Below, in pieces: positions 57,276 to 64,000 of a DNA stretch of 64,000 nt (position 1 is its first letter; each line of letters opens with the position of its first letter). The stretch is from an uncultured Cyclobacteriaceae bacterium. GTDB taxonomy: Bacteria > Bacteroidota > Bacteroidia > Cytophagales > Cyclobacteriaceae. The notes beneath the pieces are model-generated. The model saw only the letters and a program-made list of their open reading frames with translations, was not told the origin of the DNA and made no database searches. Position numbers and translations under genes: made by a program. The stretch covers positions 35,324-99,323 of the forward strand of contig CALGOB010000010.1 in the NCBI GenBank assembly GCA_937958005.1, given 5' to 3'.

Positions 57276-59468
57276 TTAGTTACCTAGTTCCAATTGATTT
57301 TTAACTAAACGATAGTAATCACCACGCTTTTTGGTCAATTCTTCATGATTGCCAATTTCTGTGATTTTTCCTTTATCCAGTACAATAATCTGGTCTGCAT
57401 TTTTTACAGTACTGAGCCTATGTGCTACTACCACTACTGTTCTACCTTGAAAAAAGCGATCAAGGTTTTCCATAATTACCTTTTCATTGTTCGCATCTAA
57501 AGCGTTAGTAGCTTCATCAAAATACAGATAATCTGGATTTTTATAAACAGCTCTTGCGATTAAAAGCCTTTGTTTTTGACCTTGACTCAAACCATGTCCA
57601 TCACCCCCTATTTTAGTGTTGTAACCCAATGGTAATGATTCTATAAATTCTTGGATATTAGCAGTCTTAACTGCATATAGTAATTTCTCTTTATCCACAT
57701 AATCGTCACTTACTGCAATATTTTTAGCAATAGTATCAGAGAAAATAAACCCATCTTGTAAAACAGCTCCACATTTATCCCTCCACAACCTATTGCTATA
57801 GTTTTCTAGATTAATATCTCCTAGGTTAATAGCTCCTTCCGTAGGGTTATAAAATTTAAGCAACAGTTTAACTAAAGTTGTTTTACCGCTACCACTGGCA
57901 CCTACGATAGCCGTAATCTTCCCTGCAGGTATCTTGATATTAATATTCTTCAAAACATGTTCCGCATGGGGGCCTTCATATTGAAAGCTCATGTTTTCCA
58001 CTTTTAGAGACATGTCTTCAGGGAAGATGGTCACTTTATCTCCTTTATCTACTTCCTCGTCTTCTCTATTATGTATTTCTCCTAATCTCTCTAAACTGAT
58101 TTTAGCATCCTGAGCAGTAGTCACAAAACTTACCAACTGATTAATTGGTGTATTTAATTGTCCTATGATGTACTGAATTGCTAACATCATTCCAAGGGTA
58201 ATCTCACCATCAATTACAGATTTAGCTGCCAAGAAAGTGATAAAAATATTTTTAAGTTCATTAATGAAGGAAGAGCCTGCTTGTTGATATTGATTTAAAG
58301 CCAAACTTTTTATACTTACTTTAAAAAGCATCGCCTGAATTCTCTCCCATTCCCACCTTTTCTGCTTCTCACTATTGTGCAATTTAATCTCTTGCATACC
58401 TGTAATTAGCTGAATCATATTACTTTGATTTGATGCCATCTGGTCAAACCTTTTGTAGTCTAGATCCCGCCTTTTCTTCATAAAAATTAACACCCAGAAA
58501 ACGTAAAATATGCTTCCAAGCATAAAAACGAAGAAAATAGGTAAGTCATACACTGCTAAAACAACTCCAAAAATGATTAAGTTAATAAACGAAAACAGTA
58601 TATCAAGTGTAGAAGATGTTAGGAACCTTTCAATTCTAGAATGATCTCCAATTCTCTGTAAGAGGTCTCCAATCATTTTTGTATCAAAGAATGAAATAGG
58701 CAATTTCATTAACTTAATCAAAAAGTCAGATAATATGGATATATTAATACGGGTACCTAAGTGTAGTAAAATCCAACCTCTTATAAATTCAACGGCAGTT
58801 CGACTTAAAAAAAGCATTACCTGCGCAATGAGTATCAAAGTAACAAAGCTCAAATCCTGATTTTGGATACCAAAATCAACTATAGACTGCGTAAGAAAAG
58901 GGAAAATCAATTGCAGTAAACTACCGGTGATCATACCGATAAAAAGCTGAATTATAAATTTCTTATAGGGCTTTAAATAATTAAACAAAAAACCAAAACC
59001 TGCCCTATTCGCTTTTTCCTCTCCTTGTTCATAGAACTCAGGGGCTGTTTCCATCAGTAGAACCACTCCTGTTTCCTCTCCTCGTTCTTTATCGCTCAAC
59101 CATCCTTTCAAGAATTCTTCTTTGGATAATTTCAATTTACCGTGGGCAGGATCTGATACTAAAACCTTGTTTTTAGTAAATCCATAAACTACGATAAAAT
59201 GTTGTTGTCTCCAGTGGGCAATGAAAGGTGTGGGAGCTTCTTCCTTTAACTTATCAAAAGGGATTTTTGCTGCCAAAGTTCGAAAACCAATATTTTCCGC
59301 GGCATCAGAAATTCCAAGTAGGGATACTCCTTCTCTTGTGATATAACTTTTTTCACGTAATGATTGCAATGAATACTGCTTACCATAATGTTTAGCAATA
59401 ATCCGCAGGCAAGTAGGCCCGCAGTCCATTGTATCAAGTTGTTTATAATGAGGAAAGCTTTTCAGCAT
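57276..59468 (-). CDS. Peptidase C39-containing bacteriocin ABC exporter
   Basis: About 730 residues from MLKSFPHYKQLDTMDCG, which gives a complete peptidase domain; an ATG 33 bases upstream is possible. C39 domain (1-135): catalytic C16 in MDCGPTC, H90 in QHFIVVYGF, D106 in VSDPAHG, all present. Membrane domain about 150-450 (six helices). ATPase: Walker A GASGSGKTT, signature LSQGQKQRLLIARAVY, Walker B YLYFDEATNAL, H-loop VAHRLST. Such exporters cut double-glycine leaders during export, predicting a GG-type precursor for this operon. First gene of the leftward five-gene run. Confidence 0.95.
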   Translation of the reverse strand: MLKSFPHYKQLDTMDCGPTCLRIIAKHYGKQYSLQSLREKSYITREGVSLLGISDAAENIGFRTLAAKIPFDKLKEEAPTPFIAHWRQQHFIVVYGFTKNKVLVSDPAHGKLKLSKEEFLKGWLSDKERGEETGVVLLMETAPEFYEQGEEKANRAGFGFLFNYLKPYKKFIIQLFIGMITGSLLQLIFPFLTQSIVDFGIQNQDLSFVTLILIAQVMLFLSRTAVEFIRGWILLHLGTRINISILSDFLIKLMKLPISFFDTKMIGDLLQRIGDHSRIERFLTSSTLDILFSFINLIIFGVVLAVYDLPIFFVFMLGSIFYVFWVLIFMKKRRDLDYKRFDQMASNQSNMIQLITGMQEIKLHNSEKQKRWEWERIQAMLFKVSIKSLALNQYQQAGSSFINELKNIFITFLAAKSVIDGEITLGMMLAIQYIIGQLNTPINQLVSFVTTAQDAKISLERLGEIHNREDEEVDKGDKVTIFPEDMSLKVENMSFQYEGPHAEHVLKNINIKIPAGKITAIVGASGSGKTTLVKLLLKFYNPTEGAINLGDINLENYSNRLWRDKCGAVLQDGFIFSDTIAKNIAVSDDYVDKEKLLYAVKTANIQEFIESLPLGYNTKIGGDGHGLSQGQKQRLLIARAVYKNPDYLYFDEATNALDANNEKVIMENLDRFFQGRTVVVVAHRLSTVKNADQIIVLDKGKITEIGNHEELTKKRGDYYRLVKNQLELGN

Positions 59469-59969
59469 AATTTTATTTAAGGATAGTTGCGAACTTAACA
59501 AATAATAAGGTGGTTGAAAAATAAATATTCAAACAAGAAATGTCTAATATAAATATACCTGATTTCTGCTATTTTCATAAGAGAATATTTCTAACGGTTT
59601 TATAGTATATTATCATTTGTAAAATGAATTCTAAGGGATTCATAACGTATCGTTATTAAGTAAATTATCGAACTCAATTAGTTTTTCTGCACTTAGAAAG
59701 GTAATAATAAATCAAGCAATCTAAGAATAAATTCCAGTTATCGATAATAGATTTCTTAACTATTTCATATTTGGTACGAGCTACTTCATAATTGATCATA
59801 ACGGTCTCATATTTCATATTAAGTATTACCATGTTATATTAGTTACTTATCAGACGGGAAATGTGAACAGGATTTTTCGATTATTTCAGCATCATCACCT
59901 TGAGAACTATATTAGGAAATCACCTAGTCACTTTGATGGCATATTGAAAAATCACCTAGAATTTATTAA
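59469..59969. other. Upstream region of the lanthipeptide operon, no convincing precursor gene
   Basis: About 500 bases, AT-rich. The longest minus-strand small frame is 59674-59817 (47 codons, starting MKYETVMINYEVARTK, two Cys, no GG leader site), not a convincing precursor. The operon promoter must be here, but no clear TAnnTTTG was found at a good distance. Plus-strand frames are short. Confidence 0.5.
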
Positions 59970-60719
59970 CTAAATGGACCAACCTAACCCAGTACCTCTG
60001 CTGAGAAAGCTACAGCACTCGCAGAAGGGTACGGTACGGGGTTGGTTCATTTTGATCTTTTGAAAACCAAGGTTGGATTGATACTCCTTGTTATCACCCA
60101 ATAAAAAGACCACATTATCCCCATTTTTAGAGTTCTTATTCGATACATTTGGATATGACTTAACCGTATTTACCTCAGAAACTACCAATGCTCTTCCTAA
60201 TTTTTCATCTATAGCTATTAATAGATTGTTTGCTTTGTTTCTTGCTGCTTTGATCGCTTTTATTTTCAATTCTTCCTTTAACTCAATTATTTTTGTGTAT
60301 TTGTATTCCTGCAAACTGATTGAGTTTACACCATCTTCACCTAAATAATTAATCAGGTTGTTTAACAATGAAACCTCATTCAATTTAAGTTTAAAAGATT
60401 TTGAGCTGAGAAAGTCTTCCAGTTTTCTTTTCCTCCAATGTCAATTATAACCGTAAATATTTTCCACGGTTAAATGGTTACTTGGTAAGCCTAACTCCTC
60501 AACAGCACTTATCAGTTCCGATTCCAATTTATTCATCTTCACTTTCCTGCCTCCTTTCTTATACTCTTTGAGAATTATTTGCAGATAAATTTCATCAGGT
60601 ATAATCTCTTGTTCAGCTTCACCTATTACCTCAATAGTTTTTAAATTGATTTTATTCTCCTGTGCGTTTGCTGTGACACTTAACAGAATAAAAATGTATC
60701 TGAGTAGTTTATTGACCAT
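59970..60719 (-). pseudogene. SIMPL-domain (DUF541) periplasmic protein, disrupted by an internal TGA and a repeat at the 3-prime end
   Basis: The protein reads in one frame from MVNKLLRYIF (60719), with a signal peptide ending VTANAQ, through KTIEVIGEAEQEIIPDEIYL, the SIMPL start, to VENIYGYN. A TGA then occurs (60441-60443), after which the same frame continues HWRKRKLEDF and on to AIDEKLGRALVVSEV, ending GFQKIK. From 60050 the frame enters repeat A copy 6 and encodes NQPRTVPFCE to a stop, replacing roughly the last 15 residues of the fold. Two defects make loss of function likely. The stop could be a TGG (Trp) turned TGA. Family function: unclear periplasmic or envelope role. Confidence 0.82.
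59974..60050 (+). repeat. Repeat A, copy 6 (short inverted-repeat variant)
   Basis: Begins ATGGACCAACC and ends GGTTGGTTCAT, so its termini are inverted repeats. Its interior (CCTCTGCTGAGAAAGC) matches the extra segment of copy 4. It forms the altered 3-prime end of the SIMPL pseudogene. Confidence 0.8.
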
Positions 60720-60912
60720 AATTTTCTTTGTTTTATGATGAAGATACATTTACTAATGCGATTCCATAAAATGGATTGGTATCAATAATTGTTATGAAAG
60801 ATTATCGAGAAATTAATATTTTGAAAAAAAATCAAAAAATCGAAACACTTTTAATCTTACAGCGTTAACACTTCACAATATTATATGTACATACATTTAA
60901 TTAGAAAAAATT

Positions 60913-61497
60913 ATGAAAAAATTGAGTTACATCCTATCATTAGTTGCTATAGTAGCTTTAGCATTCAATGCAAATGCACAGAATTATTCAGTAGATGCTT
61001 CAGCAAGTAACGTTACTTGGTTAGCCAAAAAAGTAACTGGTCAGCATAATGGAGACATTAAAATCAAAAAAGGTAATTTAACTTTCAAAGATGATGTTTT
61101 AACTGGCGGTACAATAGTTATAGATATGACTACTATTAATACTTTGGATTTATCTGGGGAAACCAAAGGTAAATTTGAAGGTCATTTAAAATCTGATGAT
61201 TTCTTTGGTGTAAGTAAGTTCCCTACTGCAAAGTTAGTTTTGACTAAAGTAGTTCCTCAAGGACCAGACAAATACAAAGTAACGGCGGATCTAACGGTCA
61301 AAAACATCACTAAGAGCGTTAAATTCATTACTGATCTTAATATGTCCGGTAACAAAGTGAATGGCAATGCTGACTTAACTGTTGATAGATCTGAATTTGA
61401 TATCAAGTATGGTAGTGGTAGTTTCTTTGAGAATTTAGGAGACAAAACGATCTATGATGACTTTGATATAACAGTAAGTTTAGTGGCAAATAAGTAA
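60913..61497 (+). CDS. YceI-family periplasmic lipid-binding-like protein
   Basis: A 194-residue protein with a signal peptide (1-23, ending FNANAQ) and one YceI lipocalin-like barrel: NYSVDASASNVTWLAKKVTGQHNGDI is the start signature, GKFEGHLKSDDFFGVSKFPTAKL is the middle signature, and ITKSVKFITDL with KYGSGSFFENLGDKTIYDDF closes the domain. Family members bind polyisoprenoids such as isoprenoid quinones in the periplasm. It is monocistronic and is followed by a clear terminator. The length is typical. Confidence 0.93.
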   Translation: MKKLSYILSLVAIVALAFNANAQNYSVDASASNVTWLAKKVTGQHNGDIKIKKGNLTFKDDVLTGGTIVIDMTTINTLDLSGETKGKFEGHLKSDDFFGVSKFPTAKLVLTKVVPQGPDKYKVTADLTVKNITKSVKFITDLNMSGNKVNGNADLTVDRSEFDIKYGSGSFFENLGDKTIYDDFDITVSLVANK

Positions 61498-61553
61498 TCC
61501 ATTTACCTGTTTGCAAATAAGAAATTCTCAATTACATTTTTGTATATTGAATT

Positions 61554-61585
61554 AAATCCTGACTTAAAACTGTCAGGATTTTTTA
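61554..61585 (+). terminator. Rho-independent terminator of the YceI gene
   Basis: AATCCTGAC, loop TTAAAACT, GTCAGGATT, then TTTT; 57 bases after the stop codon. Confidence 0.82.
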
Positions 61586-61752
61586 GTTAAAATCAAGTTA
61601 GATTAATTGGATATTTACCTAGATGTGAAACATTCTCTCAATTTATTTTATCCAATTGTTTTTATTATAGATTTTTATCTTATCTTTGTCACACGAAAGA
61701 AGAAATAAAGAACTAAAGATAATTGGGATATTTAAAAAATTCCCATCTCATG

Positions 61753-61785
61753 AAAAAAAATCCCGATCATTAGATCGGGATTTTA
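61753..61785. terminator. Rho-independent terminator, probably for the RDD gene and bidirectional
   Basis: TCCCGATC, loop ATTA, GATCGGGA, flanked by eight A's on the left and TTTT on the right. It lies about 32 bases downstream of the RDD gene read on the minus strand. Confidence 0.82.
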
Positions 61786-61816
61786 CTTTTTATTGCATTC
61801 TACTGTTGCTTTTCTG

Positions 61817-62224
61817 CTAGATCTCTTTTTTGTTATAGACTACTACCGATTGTGCTATCATGTCATGAATTGCCTTTCCTTTGTCTGAACCCATAACAGT
61901 CAGTAATGATATCCAACCAAGTGCTGTTTTAAATATAAATCTTACAATAGCTAATGGTAAAATCAAATTTTTCTGCTCATCTTTATGATTTCTTATCCTT
62001 ATCCCCATCACAAAATGGCCTAACGTACCACCTAAAAAGCTTGTGAACAAAGGGTCATATAACAAGAAAATAAAAACAAAAACAAAAAATCTAGCTTTAT
62101 CAGGTACGTCACTTAGTTTTGAAAATATAAATGTGGCCAAGGTCATAAAAATCAATAACACTATAGTGTCCATAATTAAAGCTTTTACTCTAACCGACAC
62201 TCCAGGATAATCTTGGTTGTTCAT
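61817..62224 (-). CDS. RDD-family membrane protein
   Basis: A 135-residue protein with the RDD pattern: an N-terminal segment RVKALIMDTIVLLIFMTLATFIF (RDD Arg and Asp as R.KALIMD), a second helix FFVFVFIFLLYDPLFTSFLG, the conserved GGTLGHFVMGIRI loop, and a final helix near the KTALGWISLLTVMG. Three helices in total. The C-terminal GKAIHDMIAQSVVVY is the usual closing motif. Possible roles in ion or solute transport are known for a few relatives only. Monocistronic with its own terminator. Confidence 0.9.
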   Translation of the reverse strand: MNNQDYPGVSVRVKALIMDTIVLLIFMTLATFIFSKLSDVPDKARFFVFVFIFLLYDPLFTSFLGGTLGHFVMGIRIRNHKDEQKNLILPLAIVRFIFKTALGWISLLTVMGSDKGKAIHDMIAQSVVVYNKKEI

Positions 62225-62343
62225 TTTAATTTGTTTATTGAATGGTTTATAATTATTGTTTTTTTCGATAGAATATAAGGAAAACAGAAATCTTAGAAAA
62301 GGAAAATAAAAGCTTAATTAAACCTTTTATTTTCCATTAGGTC

Positions 62344-63464
62344 TTACTTTTTAGACTTCAATCCCTGAACTTCTTCTATTAAAATATCAATGGTTGATTG
62401 AATTGTTTCTAACGATTCATTCTGCCTTTTTAAATCTTCGATTTCTCTCTCTTGTTTAATAGTATATAAGGTTAACTCTTCTATTTTTTCAAGCAATTTG
62501 GCATTCATCTCAGAAACTTTAATCCCATTTTCCTCAACTACATCAGCAGATGGTATATTAGGTAGGTGACCATTACTTTCTATAAATCGTGCTACTTCTT
62601 CTAAACTTTTCAAGTCATAAGATTCTTCAAAACATAATCTGGCCAAGGTGAAGCTTCTAGGGTCATTTCTTTGCCTCTTATAGAGCCGTTTACTGATAAT
62701 TTTTCAGTGGGGTCACTCACTCCTATTCCTACATTTCCATTGGTATCTATTATCATTTTATCAGCAGTACCTTTAGGCTGAAACCTGATTTTTCCTTGAG
62801 AAGTTCTCAAAACCAACCCATTAGATAATTGGCTATCAGTTGATAAAATTCCAGCATTAGTCCATGATGAAACTTCATTGTAATTAGCTGATGTTGATAT
62901 CAGCGAAACTGTTTTACCTGAGGCCCCATCTCCTATAGTAATTCCACGTCTTGCTTTATTACCTGTGCTATTATTAGAAATTTCTAAAAAAGTACTTCCA
63001 TTAAAGTTTTTTTCAATATCCAATATATTGCTAGGGGCAGTTGTTCCAACGCCAACATTTCCATTGGGATTTATCACCACTTTATCTGTAAGACCATTTG
63101 GCTGAAACCTGATTTTTCCTTGAGAAGTTCTCAAAACCAACCCATTAGATAATTGGTTATCAGTTGATAAAATTCCAGCATTAGTCCATGATGAAACTTC
63201 ATTGTAATTAGCTGATGTTGATATCAGCGAAACTGTTTTACCTGAAGCCCCATCTCCTATAGTAATTCCACGTCTTGCTTTATTACCTGTGCTATTATTA
63301 GAAATTTCTAAAAAAGTACTTCCATTAAAGTTTTTTTCAATGTCTAAAATATTACTTGGCGCTGTGGTTCCTATCCCTACGCTTCCTGTAGACTCAATTT
63401 TATTTTGCCCAAAAGCCCAGCTTGAAATAAATAGTAGTAGGAATATTACTTGTGTTTTTTTCAT
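62344..63464 (-). pseudogene. Tail-fibre-like surface protein with internal duplication and a one-base frameshift
   Basis: First frame: residues 1-284 (62610-63464) with signal peptide MKKTQVIFLLLFISSWAFGQ, two near-identical 108-residue repeats, and EASPWPDYV before it drifts into LKNLMT and a stop. A second frame (from about 62630 to 62344) carries on with FEESYDLKSLEEVARFIESN, HLPNIPSADVVEENG and a coiled coil, the normal end of this Bacteroidota tail-fibre/chaperone-of-endosialidase-like family. One missing T in a T-run (A-run 62629-62632 on the plus strand) explains it; adding one base restores PDYVFEESYDL. It may be a phase-variable tract, a real mutation or a sequence error. Intact length would be about 373 residues. 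Confidence 0.85.
62733..63380 (-). repeat. Tandem duplication of 324 bp inside the surface protein gene
   Basis: Units 63057-63380 and 62733-63056 encode 108 residues each, starting VGIGTTAPSN and VGVGTTAPSN. Over the first about 95 residues only a single substitution besides the start is seen (N to S in TDNQLSN), then they diverge at the end (PNGLTDKVV against PKGTADKMI). Recent duplication is likely. Confidence 0.9.
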
Positions 63465-63645
63465 GTTTCTAAATTTTATTAGTTTCTCTTTGTACCTATT
63501 TATAAAAAATAAATAGATCTGTCAGTCTTATATAGATTTATTCCTAAAAGGTAAACATGGCTTTAGCAGAATATTGAATTAAAAAGAATTTAACTAAGAA
63601 ATTGGAACAACAACCAGCTTATTTTAGTAGACAAAAATATTTCAC

Positions 63646-63750
63646 AGAGTTTTGTCTATAATGTCCACTCCGCCTGAGTTTGTGTCCCCACAAACTCATT
63701 GTATGTTATGAAAAAACGATTGTGAGGACACAATTTATAGACAAACTTTA
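63646..63750 (-). mobile_element. MITE-like element D, copy 2 (inverted)
   Basis: About 105 bp, related to 33724-33843 in inverse orientation. Ends AGAGTTTTGTCTATAA and, inverted, AAAGTTTGTCTATAAA. Interior has TGAGTTTGTGTCCCCACAAA and ACGATTGTGAGGACACAA. Copies share the internal hairpins. Confidence 0.7.
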
Positions 63751-63863
63751 ATTTAAACTTAATAGAGATAATTTCAAAGTTATTCTGACTCTATTAATCC
63801 CTCTCGTCCCTTTTAGAATCAGAGTTCATTCGGGGTTAAATATTTACCAAAATTGCCCTATAA

Positions 63864-63927
63864 ATGAACCAACCCCGACCCAAGGGTACGGGGTATCTAT
63901 GGGCAATAATTTAATGATCGACTCAAG
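63864..63927 (+). repeat. Repeat A, copy 7 (truncated)
   Basis: Matches the consensus from ATGAACCAACCCCGACCC to CGACTCAAG, then leaves it abruptly, so the right-hand palindromes are missing. The last 73 bases to the window edge show no recognisable feature. Confidence 0.85.
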
Positions 63928-64000
63928 GTACTGTGAGAAAAAGCAAGCCATATGATATAATTATTTTAAGTTTGCACTACCGAAAAGAGGACTTTTGGTG

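Noticed and set aside
59674..59817. 47-codon minus-strand frame upstream of the C39 exporter as a lanthipeptide precursor
   Set aside because: It has two Cys but few Ser/Thr in its C-terminal half, no double-glycine leader site and a hydrophobic YYYL segment; composition looks like chance AT-rich coding.
9291..64000. CRISPR array as an explanation for the repeated sequences
   Set aside because: Copies are tens of kilobases apart, differ in length and have no regular spacers or cas genes.

Overview
The window is AT-rich DNA from a member of the Bacteroidota, most likely order Cytophagales (Marivirga/Fulvivirga-like). The signs are a type IX secretion (T9SS) cargo protein, a ubiE-porT pair, families largely restricted to this phylum (DUF2851, DUF5606, a PID-CTERM-like tail), and a TAnnTTTG promoter motif. 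No rRNA, tRNA or CRISPR array was seen. The genus is an inference.

Layout. 1-9.2 kb: a HEAT-like protein, a small ABM monooxygenase-fold protein, a 2302-residue secreted beta-propeller/adhesin protein and a tiny PID-CTERM-like exported protein. 9.3-11.7 kb: a secreted HExxH protease candidate and a repeat-rich gap. 11.7-20.1 kb: threonine synthase, a LysR regulator, a DUF1272 zinc protein, a YdeP/FdhF-type molybdopterin oxidoreductase, a membrane-anchored alpha/beta hydrolase and a UvrD/PcrA helicase. 20.8-24.3 kb: a sensor kinase, a response regulator with a degenerate SpoIIE-like domain, and a 76-residue protein in one operon. 24.5-33 kb: a FAN1-like VRR-NUC nuclease, a GT4 glycosyltransferase, an FAD oxidoreductase, an NhaC antiporter with a coupled DEDDy exonuclease, and a second two-component pair. 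34-46.9 kb: mainly housekeeping genes (MlaE, YigZ, EngB, UbiE, PorT, DUF2851, PyrF) with surface-sugar genes and a lipoprotein. 48.2-59.5 kb: two lipoproteins, then a class I lanthipeptide-type operon. 59.9-63.5 kb: a broken SIMPL gene, YceI, RDD, and a frameshifted tail-fibre-like surface protein with an internal duplication.

The most distinctive system is the five-gene operon at 50.1-59.5 kb, transcribed leftward: C39-peptidase ABC exporter, HlyD adaptor, glutamylating half of LanB, stand-alone elimination half of LanB, and a LanC-type cyclase. Together they would dehydrate Ser/Thr in a precursor, cyclise it onto Cys, cut off a leader and export the product. The cyclase carries about 200 extra C-terminal residues ending in a PqqD/RRE-like segment. 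No convincing precursor gene lies in the window.

The second theme is small dispersed repeats. At least six families (called A to F here) fill the gaps: a palindrome-rich about 100-bp repeat with seven copies all in one orientation, and several about 120-190-bp MITE-like elements with terminal inverted repeats. One site shows a 512-bp composite inserted into another element with a 6-bp target duplication. Copies of repeat A supply the stop codon of threonine synthase and the altered end of a SIMPL pseudogene.
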